This document shows positions 53,196 to 62,476 of a stretch of DNA of 64,000 nucleotides, piece after piece. The translations under genes and the position numbers were made by a program. The stretch comes from JANQJD01 sp965601685 (GTDB lineage: Bacteria > Pseudomonadota > Alphaproteobacteria > Rhodospirillales > Rhodospirillaceae). Where the stretch lies: the NCBI GenBank assembly GCA_965601685.1, contig CBFCWI010000001.1, forward strand, positions 434,001-498,000. The letters are read 5' to 3'. Within the stretch, counting starts at the first letter, position 1. Each line of letters opens with the position of its first letter. The notes beneath the pieces were generated by a model. It was given only the letters and a program-made list of their open reading frames with translations, searched no databases and was not told where the DNA came from.

Positions 53196-54662
53196 ATGGT
53201 TATGCATACTGCATTGCAAATAGCTAGTAAATATATGCCCGTTCTTTCAGAAGTATTACGGCGTTCACATCCATTGAGAAAACTAAAGGATATTATTATT
53301 TTACATGTTAATCACTGTTTAGATGACGTATTTATACTTGATCAACTCTTTAATACACTTTTCATGCAATCCATCTTCGTCGTTGTGCCATACAAAATGA
53401 TTACGGTCCCCAGCAATTATCCGGGCACCGTGTATTATGCTAACGTCGGGGAGAATGGCTTTGAGCTGCTGTGCTCAGGGCAAGTGATAGCGAAGCGCGT
53501 TCAAACTTTTGGTGAAGCCATAGAAGGGCTCGTCTATAGAGCCCTGCGGGATGCAATCATCCCCGCGTTGGCTGGCCGTAAGAAGCTCCTTCTGATAGAA
53601 GATGGTGGGTATCATTACCGTTCGTTATTTCAATGTTTCAATGAAGGATTCCTCTTACCAGAAGATGTGATAGGCGTTGTTGAGCAGACTATGTCAGGGG
53701 CCATCCGTTGTGTGGAAGCGATACGGAAACGCGGCATTCCCTATCCGGCTCTGACAATCGCCCGCTCGGACGCGAAGATGCGCTATGAGGCCTTTTTTAT
53801 TGGTCGTCGTGTCGTTGAGGAACTGGCCTATCTTCTTTATCGCTACGATGAGTTTTTAGCCTTACGGCGCGTGCTGGTGATTGGGTATGGCATCATTGGA
53901 CGCAACGTCGCCCTCAGTCTAGGAGGCATGGCATGTAGGGTTACAGTACTAGATACCAACCGTGAAGTCTCCGCCGTTGCTCAGGCTGATGGTTACGAGG
54001 TTCTGCCAAGAGATCTGACTGGTTTTTTCGATACAGAGGTTGTCGTGATCGGGGCAACCGGAGAGTCGTCTTTCACACTTTCCATGCTAGCTGCATTTGC
54101 CCATGCGCCTTCGAAACGAATCTTTTTAGTCAGTGCGTCATCCAGAAGGAGAGAGTTCAAAGAAATCATCCAGTTCTTCGAAGGGGGAGGCGAAAAGTAT
54201 GCCAGCTTTTTGGAAAGAGACGCACGGTTGGTGGATATTCACCATATCAGCGTTGAGAGCGACCCCTCAGGGCTGACTTACAGATTCAAATGCGGTAACA
54301 GCAAAAAAGCTGTCATCCTGATTGCACGTGGCTTTCCGGTAAACTTCTTCCGTGGGGATGGCTTCAGCCTCACAATGAGCATGATTGATCCTGTCAATGC
54401 CGAACTCGCACTTCTCGCCAACTATACAGCCGTTTCCGCGAGCGTCTTACAGAAGAATTGCCTGCATGTCCTAGGGTCTTCGCCTCTGCCTGGGCTTCCG
54501 GTCAACGAGGAGGAAATCCTATCTCTTTGGATGGAGCAAAAGGGTATTACGCAACCCTTAGGTAATACTCAAGAATGGTATGGCTTTCCCGTGCATCCTG
54601 TAGAAAGATACCTGAGGCTCCGTTGCCTGGATGATCCAAGGATTGTCCCACAGACATCGTGA
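53196..54662 (+). CDS. Divergent S-adenosylhomocysteine hydrolase-like protein
   Basis: 488 residues, not a canonical SAHH but built on its plan. LLIEDGGYHY (about 133-141) aligns with the SAHH DDGGD motif, GVVEQTMSG (160-168) with GxSEETTTG, PALTIARSDAKMRYE (184-198) with the PAINVNDSVTKSKFDN block, VLVIGYGIIGRN (226-237) with the NAD Rossmann GxGxxG, an acidic Asp253 ends the second strand, and ARGFPVNFFRGDGFSLTMS (377-395) matches the region of LVNLGxAxGHPSFVMS. Several catalytic positions differ: E156 of the human enzyme appears as Gln, D190 as Glu, N191 as Ala, and the His of GHFDNE and of GHPS are lost, while the Lys186 and Asp131 equivalents remain. It probably binds NAD and perhaps an adenosyl compound; the reaction is unknown. 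The 5' third is A/T-rich and it stands in an isolated spot. Confidence 0.75.
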   Translation: MVMHTALQIASKYMPVLSEVLRRSHPLRKLKDIIILHVNHCLDDVFILDQLFNTLFMQSIFVVVPYKMITVPSNYPGTVYYANVGENGFELLCSGQVIAKRVQTFGEAIEGLVYRALRDAIIPALAGRKKLLLIEDGGYHYRSLFQCFNEGFLLPEDVIGVVEQTMSGAIRCVEAIRKRGIPYPALTIARSDAKMRYEAFFIGRRVVEELAYLLYRYDEFLALRRVLVIGYGIIGRNVALSLGGMACRVTVLDTNREVSAVAQADGYEVLPRDLTGFFDTEVVVIGATGESSFTLSMLAAFAHAPSKRIFLVSASSRRREFKEIIQFFEGGGEKYASFLERDARLVDIHHISVESDPSGLTYRFKCGNSKKAVILIARGFPVNFFRGDGFSLTMSMIDPVNAELALLANYTAVSASVLQKNCLHVLGSSPLPGLPVNEEEILSLWMEQKGITQPLGNTQEWYGFPVHPVERYLRLRCLDDPRIVPQTS

Positions 54663-54713
54663 AATACGTTTTTCCTCCTAGGAGAAGCTCCATCGCAAAA
54701 CGGTGTGTAACGT

Positions 54714-56570
54714 CTAACTGGCATCATCGATCCACCACGTCCATAGGTGATTACTAGGCACAATTGCGGGATGTTTTAGCTTGCGCCAATAGGCTACACG
54801 GTCATAGCCAACGTACCAGTGTGGAACAACAAAGTGACTCCATAGTAAGACCCGATCGAGTGCCCGCGTCCGGGCCACTAGGGATTCGTGATCAGGTGCC
54901 GCGATGAGCATCTCTATTAACCAGTCAATGATCGGTTCCCTGATTCCTATTATGTTGTTACTACCTTTGGTATCAGCAGCTGCGCTGCCCCAGTAATCGC
55001 GCTGTTCATTACCGGGACTCTGAGATTGTGGCCAATGATAGACCAACATATCAAAATCAAAGGCCTGGACTCTCTTTTCATACACGGTGGGGTCTACTAT
55101 GCGCACTTGCATGGTGATGCCTAGCCGCTTCAGATTGTGGGCAAATGGCGCTGCAACCCGTTCCCAGATCTGGTCGTCAAGCAGCAGCTCAAACATGAAG
55201 GGTTCCCCCGTCTGCTCATGAATGAGTGCCTGGTTCTGAATCGTCCACCGACTCTCCTTTAATAAGCGTATAGCCGTTTGCAAGTTGTCACGATTATTTC
55301 CCGAGCCATCTGTTGTAGGTGGTGCATATACTCGAGTCAAGACTTCCTGCGGGAGTCGGTTGCGCAATGGCTCGAGGATTTGCAGTTCCTGAGGGCCCGG
55401 CAAGCCGCTTCCCGCAAGGCTGGAGTTGGAGAAATAACTGTTGCTTCGTTCATATTGACTATAGAATAGATTCCTGTTTGCCCACTCGAAATCGAAGGCA
55501 TACGCTAGAGCTTGCCGTACCCGTGGATCCTGGAATAACGGTCTGCGGATGTTGAAAGCAAAGGCCTGCATGCCTTGTGGTCTCTGGTGTTGCATTTCTT
55601 CCTTGATGACCCTACCAGTTTCTACTGCCGGAAAAGAGTAACTGGCTGTCCATGCCTTGGCGCTGTTTTCGATACGAAAGTCATAGGCACCACCTCTGAA
55701 GGCTTCCAAAGACACTGTGAAGTCACGATAATAATCAACACGGATGGTGTCGAAATTGTATAACCCCCTATTCACAGGTAGGTCACGTCCCCAATATGTG
55801 GGATTGCGACGCAATAAGATGTAGCGACCCGCCTCAAAGGATTCGATCCTGTACGGACCACTGCCAAGGGGCACTTCCAAACTTGCCTCATCGAACCGCC
55901 GCATTGCCCAGTAATGCCTTGGCAACACTGGCAATTGTCCGAGAATCAAGGGTAATTCATGGTTGACAACACCGGGCTTGAAGACAAAACGGACACGCTG
56001 ATCGTTTTCCTTTACTGCCTGGATCACATCAGCGTAATACGAGCGGTAATGCGGTAGGCCTCTGCTCCGCAACGTTTCGAAGGTCCATACTATATCGTCA
56101 GCGGTGATAGGTTCGTTGTCATGCCAATGGGCCTGCGGGCGTAGATTAAATGCTACCCACGAGCGGTCAGATGGTATTTCTACCGATTCAGCGATGAGCC
56201 CGTACGCGCTTGTTGGGTCGTCGTGGGCCCCGACCATCAGCGTTTCGAACACGAGCCCCCCCACCATCGTGAAGGGTTGGCCTTTGATGATATATGGATT
56301 AAACGAATCGAAAGTGCCCACGTGTGACAATCTGACCTCACCTCCTTTTGGAGCGCTTGGGTTCACGTAATCGAAGTATCTGAAATCCGGTGGGTATTTT
56401 GGCTCACCGTGTGTAGTCACAGCATGGGCTGGTAGTGCTCGTTCAGCAGCCACAGCTGTGGGGGGACAGACGATCGCTAAAAAGATAAGGATTATGAGGA
56501 GTCCCCTTGCGAAATGCAGAGGAAACAACAACGCACAGAATGCCTCTTGTGGCACTTTAGACCTAGTCAT
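54714..56570 (-). CDS. yejA: YejA-like peptide ABC transporter substrate-binding protein
   Basis: Family 5 extracellular solute-binding protein, about 618 residues. A signal peptide (LLIILIFLAIVCPPTAVAA, about 25-44) leads into the YejA-type mature start HAVTTHGEPKYPPDFRYFDYVNPSAPKGG, followed by YGLIAESVEIP, HWHDNEPITADDIVWTFETL and FNIRRPLFQDPRVRQALAYAFDFEW. Relatives import peptides or microcin C. Start ATG 56570 has AGGGG 7 nt upstream and overlaps the hisN 3' end by 8 nt. The permease and ATPase genes yejB, yejE and yejF are not here. Confidence 0.9.
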   Translation of the reverse strand: MTRSKVPQEAFCALLFPLHFARGLLIILIFLAIVCPPTAVAAERALPAHAVTTHGEPKYPPDFRYFDYVNPSAPKGGEVRLSHVGTFDSFNPYIIKGQPFTMVGGLVFETLMVGAHDDPTSAYGLIAESVEIPSDRSWVAFNLRPQAHWHDNEPITADDIVWTFETLRSRGLPHYRSYYADVIQAVKENDQRVRFVFKPGVVNHELPLILGQLPVLPRHYWAMRRFDEASLEVPLGSGPYRIESFEAGRYILLRRNPTYWGRDLPVNRGLYNFDTIRVDYYRDFTVSLEAFRGGAYDFRIENSAKAWTASYSFPAVETGRVIKEEMQHQRPQGMQAFAFNIRRPLFQDPRVRQALAYAFDFEWANRNLFYSQYERSNSYFSNSSLAGSGLPGPQELQILEPLRNRLPQEVLTRVYAPPTTDGSGNNRDNLQTAIRLLKESRWTIQNQALIHEQTGEPFMFELLLDDQIWERVAAPFAHNLKRLGITMQVRIVDPTVYEKRVQAFDFDMLVYHWPQSQSPGNEQRDYWGSAAADTKGSNNIIGIREPIIDWLIEMLIAAPDHESLVARTRALDRVLLWSHFVVPHWYVGYDRVAYWRKLKHPAIVPSNHLWTWWIDDAS

Positions 56571-57387
56571 TGGTGTGCCCCTGAGGTTGGCAGGCATTGA
56601 GCAAAGCTAGAGCGTGATGATGCACGCGGCGATCCCCAGCGGCCAGTACGCAAACATTAGAGGCTAAACCAGCAGGTTGACCCTTGCAATTACTGACCAC
56701 GCCGCCAGCAGCCTCAATAACAGCTGTTACAGGTAAATGGTCATAAACTTTTAATTGACACTCGTAGACTAAATCGATAAAACCCGCGGCAAGCAGGCCG
56801 TAAGCATAGCAATCCGCTCCAAACCTGCGCAGTCCGACGGCTTGCTCCAATCGTTTCCACGCTGCCTGGCCAACAGGGGAATAGCAGAACATATCTGGAT
56901 CAGTAGCGTACAAAAAGGCCATTTTCAACCCATGACATGAACGGACATGAATGGGCTGACCGTTAAGCTGAGCTGGTACACCCCTGCCGCCAATCCAGCG
57001 CTCGCCGGTAATGGGTTGGTCGATGATGCCTAATACTGGCTGCCCTCGCCATGCGAGGCCGATCAGTGTACCAAAGGACGGCTTGCCGGTAATGAAAGCC
57101 TTGGTGCCGTCGATCGGATCAAGCACCCATACCCACTCGGCAGAGGTATTCTCACCTCCATATTCCTCTCCAATGATGCCGTGCGTTGGGACCGTGCGAT
57201 GCAAAAGCTCTCGCAGTGCGAGTTCAGTTTCGCGATCAGCGATGGTGACCGGGGAGTCGTCAGCCTTGTGGTCCACGGCCACGTGTGTGCGGAAATAACG
57301 GCGCAATATGATTCCACTGGTCTCTGCCATACGGTGAATCAGGGTGATGAGCGCATCTGGCAGAGAAGGCAGCACTGTAGTAGTCAT
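56563..57387 (-). CDS. hisN: Histidinol-phosphatase HisN (inositol monophosphatase family)
   Basis: Mg-dependent phosphatase; this subgroup dephosphorylates histidinol phosphate in organisms without HisB-type phosphatase. Metal-binding motifs are intact: GEEYG (Glu), WVLDPIDGTKAFITG and KVYDHLPVTAVIEAAGG. About 274 residues. ATG 57387 with AGGTGA about 10 nt upstream; GTG 57402 is an alternative. The ORF end overlaps the yejA-like start, so the two are coupled although functionally unrelated. Confidence 0.9.
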   Translation of the reverse strand: MTTTVLPSLPDALITLIHRMAETSGIILRRYFRTHVAVDHKADDSPVTIADRETELALRELLHRTVPTHGIIGEEYGGENTSAEWVWVLDPIDGTKAFITGKPSFGTLIGLAWRGQPVLGIIDQPITGERWIGGRGVPAQLNGQPIHVRSCHGLKMAFLYATDPDMFCYSPVGQAAWKRLEQAVGLRRFGADCYAYGLLAAGFIDLVYECQLKVYDHLPVTAVIEAAGGVVSNCKGQPAGLASNVCVLAAGDRRVHHHALALLNACQPQGHTND

Positions 57388-57608
57388 CTGAAGTACTGTC
57401 ACCTAGGGCGGGCCATAGGGCAAGCACGGCTTGTGTGAAGCGGGTGTTTTAGGTTAGGTTGTAGCATGGAGAGGATTGAGTTTCTAATCAAGTTCGAGTT
57501 AAGCCAGAATCCTTCGAAGGAGTGTCCCATACGCGCTCACAGAGTTGGGAGAGTTGAGCCTTCGCTCTGTATTTTCTCGTGTGCCCCTCGTGACAATGTT
57601 GAGTATTC

Positions 57609-60443
57609 ATGCCAGCCATGCTAGCCGATAAACCTACAGATTACAAGTACACAGTGTTTTTACCTAAAACACACTTTCCTATGCGTGCATATTTACCAAC
57701 GCTTGAGCCCAGATTACTAGCGCACTGGAACGACATTGGCTTATACCGGCAACTGCGCGAACGCTCAGCAGGGCGCAGTAGATTTGTGCTTCACGATGGT
57801 CCGCCTTATGCCAATGGCCATTTGCATGTTGGTCATGCCCTGAACAAGATTCTGAAAGACATCATCGTGAAAGCACGGCAAATGGCCTGTTTTGACGCCA
57901 ACTATGTCCCAGGCTGGGACTGTCATGGTCTACCTATCGAGTGGAAGGTTGAGGAAGGATACCGGGCCGCTGGCAGGCATAAGGATACTACCAACGTTGT
58001 AGCCTTCCGCAAGGACTGTCGTGCGTTCGCTGCGCACTGGATACAGGTCCAGTCAGAGGAGTTCCAACGTCTAGGGATTATCGGCGACTGGGAGCGACCT
58101 TATACTACCATGGATTACGCAGCCGAGGCTAGTATTGTTGCTGCATTGGGTCTGTTCCTCATGAGCGGTAGCTTGTATAAGTGGGCTAAACCAGTTCTTT
58201 GGTCAGTGGTAGAGCAGACTGCTCTTGCAGAGGCAGAAATTGAATATTACGATCATGTTTCTACTGTTCTTTTTGTACGATTCTCAATTATACAATCTAA
58301 AGTACAAGAACTTGAGAAAACAGCGGTGGTCATCTGGACTACAACGCCATGGACTCTCCCCGGTAACCGGGCTATCGCCTTCGGCTCCACACAGGACTAT
58401 GTCGTCATTCGGGTTACTGGCGTCGAGCCAGGTAGTCTGGCCAGGCTTGGGGAACATCTATTAGTAGCTAATACGTTAGTTGATTCTACAGTACAGGCTG
58501 CTCGCATCACCTCTTATGCCCGTGTCACAGTAATATCTGGTGCGGCCTTAGCTGGCACCATCTGTGCCCATCCCTGGCGCGGCCAGGGCTATAATTTTGA
58601 TGTGCCGTTGCTCTCTGCAGATTTCGTGACTGCTGACCAGGGTACTGGCTTTGTACAGATTGCTCCCGGCCATGGTGAGGACGATTGGCATCTTGGGCAG
58701 GCTAGCGGCCTGCCGGTGCCAGAGATCGTGGCTGGCAATGGTGTGTATCTTCAGGATGTGCCACTGTTTGCCGGCCAACACGTGTTTAAGGTAGATGGCA
58801 TGGTTGTGGAGTCTCTACAGGCTGCCGGCGCTCTACTAGCCAGTGACCGCCTCACACATAGTTGTCCACACTCGTGGCGATCAAAAGCGCTGCTCATCTT
58901 CAGAACAACCCCACAGTGGTTCATCTCAATGGAGACTCACGAGCTACGCACCAAGGCGCTTGCGGCCATAGATGCAACCCGCTGGATTCCGGCCCAGAGC
59001 CGCAATCGTATTCGCGCCATGGTGGCAAGCCGTCCGGACTGGTGCGTCTCACGGCAGAGGGTATGGGGGGTACCAATCACTGTTTTCGTTCACCGTAAGA
59101 CCGGCGAGCCTCTGCGCGATCAAACTGTACTCAATCGCATCGTCGCTGCAGTACAAGCGGGTGGGAGTGATGTCTGGTTCACTGCGGACCCTGCCTGTTT
59201 TCTAGCGCCTGAATATAACCCTACAGATTTTGAGAGAGTGACTGATGTTCTTGATGTCTGGTTCGATTCCGGCTGTACCCACACATTTGCACTGGAACAG
59301 CGCTCAGACTTACAATGGCCAGCCGCGTTGTATTTAGAGGGCTCCGATCAGCATCGTGGCTGGTTTCATTCCTCGCTGCTGGAGTCCTGTGGGACACGCG
59401 GTCGTGCCCCTTATGAAGCAGTGCTTACGCACGGTTTTGTTTTGGCTGAGGACGGTCAGAAAATGTCGAAGTCGCTCGGCAATGTTGTGGTCCCTCATGA
59501 TGTTGTCGAGAAATTCGGTGCAGATATCCTCAGACTATGGGTAGTTGGCTCAGATTACTTGGAAGACTTGCGTATAGGTCCAGAAATTTTGAAGCAGACC
59601 AGTGACGTCTATCGTCGTCTGCGTAACACCTTACGCTACTTGCTCGGGAGCCTGGATGGTTTCACGGTGGCCGAGCGCATCAGCGAGCTGAGCACTATGC
59701 CAGCACTGGAACGCTGGGTGTTACATAGGCTGTGGCAGCTTGATGCGCTGGTACACCAATGTCTGCATGATTACAATTTTCATACTTTGTTCTCTGAGTT
59801 GTATGCTTTCTGTACTGTGGATCTGTCGGCTTTCTATTTCGACGTCCGCAAAGACAGTTTATATTGCGATCGACTGGATAGTCCGCGGCGCCGCGCAACA
59901 CGCACGGTTTTTGATATTCTGTTCCAGATGTTGGTACGCTGGCTTGCCCCCTTCCTTTCCTTCACCGCTGAAGAGGCTTGGCTGACCCGCTATCCTCTGG
60001 CAGCAGACAGTGTTCATTTACAGGTGTTCCTCGCTATCCCTGCAACGTGGCGCGATAATGGACTCGCTGTTCGATGGGATAGGATTCGCCAGATCAGGCG
60101 GGTCATCACTGGTGCCCTAGAAGGGGAACGTCTTGCGAGACGTATAGGTTCAAGCCTGCAAGCTGCACCTCTTGTCTATGTAACAAAGAAGGATAGAGAA
60201 CTTTTAGATGGTATTGATTTAGCCGATGTCGCTCTCACTTCTGCCGTCACAGTGAAAGAGGGGTCGGCTCCAGATGGAGCATATGTCCTACAGGACGTCC
60301 AATCAGTAGCGGTTATACCGCGACTTGCAGAGGGGGAGAAATGTCAGCGCTGCTGGAAGATCCTGCCTGACGTCGGGACTCCCCACGGATATTGGGGCCT
60401 CTGCGGTCGCTGCGCCGGAGCTGTAGAGCCGGGGACAGTATGA
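57609..60443 (+). CDS. ileS: Isoleucyl-tRNA synthetase
   Basis: 944-residue class I synthetase. HIGH motif as HLHVGH (71-76), the editing (CP1) domain with TTTPWTLPGN-like WTTTPWTLPGNRAI, GTGFVQIAPGHGEDD, KMSKS exactly at about 618-622 in EDGQKMSKSLGN, the anticodon-binding domain, and a C-terminal zinc finger CQRCWK...CGRC. ATG 57609; ATG 57618 is also possible. A short A/T-rich stretch is at 58225-58320. lspA starts within its stop codon. Confidence 0.97.
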   Translation: MPAMLADKPTDYKYTVFLPKTHFPMRAYLPTLEPRLLAHWNDIGLYRQLRERSAGRSRFVLHDGPPYANGHLHVGHALNKILKDIIVKARQMACFDANYVPGWDCHGLPIEWKVEEGYRAAGRHKDTTNVVAFRKDCRAFAAHWIQVQSEEFQRLGIIGDWERPYTTMDYAAEASIVAALGLFLMSGSLYKWAKPVLWSVVEQTALAEAEIEYYDHVSTVLFVRFSIIQSKVQELEKTAVVIWTTTPWTLPGNRAIAFGSTQDYVVIRVTGVEPGSLARLGEHLLVANTLVDSTVQAARITSYARVTVISGAALAGTICAHPWRGQGYNFDVPLLSADFVTADQGTGFVQIAPGHGEDDWHLGQASGLPVPEIVAGNGVYLQDVPLFAGQHVFKVDGMVVESLQAAGALLASDRLTHSCPHSWRSKALLIFRTTPQWFISMETHELRTKALAAIDATRWIPAQSRNRIRAMVASRPDWCVSRQRVWGVPITVFVHRKTGEPLRDQTVLNRIVAAVQAGGSDVWFTADPACFLAPEYNPTDFERVTDVLDVWFDSGCTHTFALEQRSDLQWPAALYLEGSDQHRGWFHSSLLESCGTRGRAPYEAVLTHGFVLAEDGQKMSKSLGNVVVPHDVVEKFGADILRLWVVGSDYLEDLRIGPEILKQTSDVYRRLRNTLRYLLGSLDGFTVAERISELSTMPALERWVLHRLWQLDALVHQCLHDYNFHTLFSELYAFCTVDLSAFYFDVRKDSLYCDRLDSPRRRATRTVFDILFQMLVRWLAPFLSFTAEEAWLTRYPLAADSVHLQVFLAIPATWRDNGLAVRWDRIRQIRRVITGALEGERLARRIGSSLQAAPLVYVTKKDRELLDGIDLADVALTSAVTVKEGSAPDGAYVLQDVQSVAVIPRLAEGEKCQRCWKILPDVGTPHGYWGLCGRCAGAVEPGTV

Positions 60444-60982
60444 CAGGAGCACCAAGACGACCTACACTGGAGCTGTGGAGCAATCAGAACTCTCTCACTT
60501 TGATTGAAGAATGGCATATATTCAGTCTATCCTTGGCAATGATCATACTATTGACTGATCAAATAAGTAAGGAATGGGTCCTGACTCAGCTAACGGCATC
60601 TCCGCAGATTCTAAAGGTTACCCCATTCTTCAATGTAGTGTTGACTGGGAATCGTGGTATAAGTTTCGGGATCTTCAACAATGACACTCCCTACACTGCT
60701 CATATTTTTGCAGCTCTGTCTGGGATTGTTGTTGTTGGTCTACTGGTGTGGCTGCAGTATGTTTGTATTGTGCGGGTGCGGCTAGCGCTAGGTGCAATTA
60801 TCGGCGGTGCTATTGGGAACGCTCTTGACCGGCTGCGCCACGATAGTGTGGTAGATTTTCTTGATTTCCACCTGGGTGGGCTGCATTGGCCAGCCTTCAA
60901 TGTGGCGGATCTTGCTATTACCATTGGCGCAGTAGTGCTAACGCGTGACGCTTTCTGTCATCACTCGTCTGAAGGGAGATGA
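60440..60982 (+). CDS. lspA: Lipoprotein signal peptidase LspA
   Basis: Inner-membrane aspartyl protease that removes lipoprotein signal peptides after lipidation. About 180 residues with four helices; an N-terminal non-conserved part of roughly 25 residues precedes the first. Conserved LTDQISKEWV, FNVVLTGNRGISFGIF, and the catalytic Asp motifs GNALDRLRHDSVVDF and FNVADLAITIG. The ATG overlaps the ileS TGA (ATGA). Its lipoprotein clients include the two lipoproteins encoded just downstream. Confidence 0.96.
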   Translation: MTGAPRRPTLELWSNQNSLTLIEEWHIFSLSLAMIILLTDQISKEWVLTQLTASPQILKVTPFFNVVLTGNRGISFGIFNNDTPYTAHIFAALSGIVVVGLLVWLQYVCIVRVRLALGAIIGGAIGNALDRLRHDSVVDFLDFHLGGLHWPAFNVADLAITIGAVVLTRDAFCHHSSEGR

Positions 60983-61045
60983 GCGATCCGACGGCCCCAT
61001 GACATCTCGCGTACAGAGGTTCTGAGGCTGGCGTTCCGGCGTAGC

Positions 61046-61528
61046 TTGTGTGTGACGGCTGTTCTGCTACTTGGAACAGGTCATTTGTCCGGATGTGCCG
61101 AGATCAGAGAAAGTCTGGGTTATGAGAAGACGGCACCAGATGAGTTTCAGGTCATAGCACATCTCCCATTACAGGTACCAGAGATATTGAATCTCTGTCC
61201 TCCCGCGAGAATTGGTGCACAACTGCAACGGGAGAAATCTCCAGTACAAAAAGCCTATCAAACCCTGATGAATCGCTCCTGGCCAGAGGGAAATGGTGAT
61301 GCCGAGAGTACGCGTACACCAGAGGTCCGGGCGTTCTTGCATATGGTTGGCACAGATCGCGGCTGGTCTGATATTCGAGCTGTCGTCGATCACGAAGCGA
61401 GCACAACGCTGTTTGACCAGCGTGGCATAGTTGATCAAATGCTCTTCTGGCGTGAGATGATTCCTGAAGATCGACGTTTCATAGACGCGGATCAAGAGCG
61501 ATACAGCTTTCAAGAAAGCGAGAACTAG
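61046..61528 (+). CDS. DUF3035 (BamF-like) lipoprotein
   Basis: 160 residues: a signal peptide with lipobox LSGC (Cys about residue 17), then the family start KTAPDEFQVIAHLPLQVPEILNLCPP, a spacer, and the C-terminal VVDHEASTTLFDQRGIVDQMLFW. DUF3035 proteins are assigned as BamF, an accessory of the outer-membrane beta-barrel assembly machine in alphaproteobacteria. It follows lspA, the normal place. The TTG start at 61046 leaves the signal peptide short of positive charges; a CTG at 61028 with GAGG 8 nt upstream would add Leu-Ala-Phe-Arg-Arg and restore them. Confidence 0.82.
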   Translation: MCVTAVLLLGTGHLSGCAEIRESLGYEKTAPDEFQVIAHLPLQVPEILNLCPPARIGAQLQREKSPVQKAYQTLMNRSWPEGNGDAESTRTPEVRAFLHMVGTDRGWSDIRAVVDHEASTTLFDQRGIVDQMLFWREMIPEDRRFIDADQERYSFQESEN

Positions 61529-61628
61529 GCTGTTTATATTATAGGGCATGCATGATGTTTGAGGCAGGTGGCTGTTGCCGCATTCGCAAGCATGCTCTCA
61601 TATGATCTCGGGTAGGGGAAAACTCGTC

Positions 61629-62021
61629 ATGCTGTGCTGGCGTTCTATTCTCGTGTTCAATGTCTTGTTACTTGTAAGTTTTAGTATGGTTGGCTGTAGT
61701 GTACGTTCTAATGTACACAATAATGTGCTTTCTCTCACATCTGCACACCCATCGATAGAAGTTCCTCAAGAGTTCGGTTTACGGCCTACGCTGGCAGGAG
61801 AGGGCTTGGCTATTGCTCATGCTGTGAAGGAAAGGAATGTTGCAACCACTGGTCACAGCAGCGGCACAATCCTCCTGTTGCGGGCTGCAGGAGCTGGGTG
61901 GGCTCTTCCCAACATCCGTGCTCTGATCGATCACGAAGAAACCACTGCAATGACCACTGAAGAGCGGTGGGCATTCATCGATCAGCTGCAGGTCGCTCCC
62001 GACCCGTGGCCAGGCGAGTAA
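61629..62021 (+). CDS. Second DUF3035-like lipoprotein, tandem paralogue
   Basis: About 130 residues: signal peptide MLCWRSILVFNVLLLVSFS with lipobox MVGC, then EVPQEFGLRPTLAGEGLA, a spacer, and GAGWALPNIRALIDHEETTAMTTEERWAFIDQL. Both blocks align with the preceding gene (VPEILNLCPP; GWSDIRAVVDHEASTTL), so the two are tandem paralogues that have diverged. ATG 61629 with AGGGGA about 10 nt upstream. A single copy is what I know from relatives. Part of a likely ileS-lspA-lipoprotein transcript. Confidence 0.7.
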   Translation: MLCWRSILVFNVLLLVSFSMVGCSVRSNVHNNVLSLTSAHPSIEVPQEFGLRPTLAGEGLAIAHAVKERNVATTGHSSGTILLLRAAGAGWALPNIRALIDHEETTAMTTEERWAFIDQLQVAPDPWPGE

Positions 62022-62083
62022 CCCCATGGTAATCATTACGCTGGCTACCCTTGACACCACTCCGGCTCACAGAGGGAAGAAAT

Positions 62084-62476
62084 ATGGCCGCTACATTCTG
62101 GGTTGTGATTGAAGAGTGTTCCGTCGCACAGGGCATCAATGGCAACAAGCTCATTCTCCTGGATGGGAGTGTAGAGGCTGCAGAGCAGGCATGTATTGAT
62201 GCCAGCGTTGCTATTCGTGTAGGTGCACACGAGCTTGAGGGTGCGTTGAGTGAGAAAAACGGCCGCTTTATGTTATCAGCAACGCGCTGGGTGAGCGAAG
62301 CAGAATATACTGAAATTGCTCAACGTGTTATTGCTGTAAGAGCTGGGAAAGGTCATGTATCCGTCTGGCTCGATGTCGCAACAGACTCTGCAGACATAAA
62401 TGACATATCGAAATTTTTGAATACAGTGCCTTTTTCTATTATAAGTATTGAAATTATTTATCAATTTATCGAATGA
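62084..62476 (+). CDS. Hypothetical protein, 130 residues
   Basis: Not recognised. Starts MAATFWVVIEECSVAQG, soluble, mixed alpha/beta, acidic, ending in an A/T-rich, Ile/Phe-rich tail (SIISIEIIYQFIE). ATG 62084 follows GAGGGAAG at good spacing, 62 bp after the second lipoprotein gene, so it is probably the last gene of that transcript. No signal peptide or membrane helix is seen. Confidence 0.6.
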   Translation: MAATFWVVIEECSVAQGINGNKLILLDGSVEAAEQACIDASVAIRVGAHELEGALSEKNGRFMLSATRWVSEAEYTEIAQRVIAVRAGKGHVSVWLDVATDSADINDISKFLNTVPFSIISIEIIYQFIE

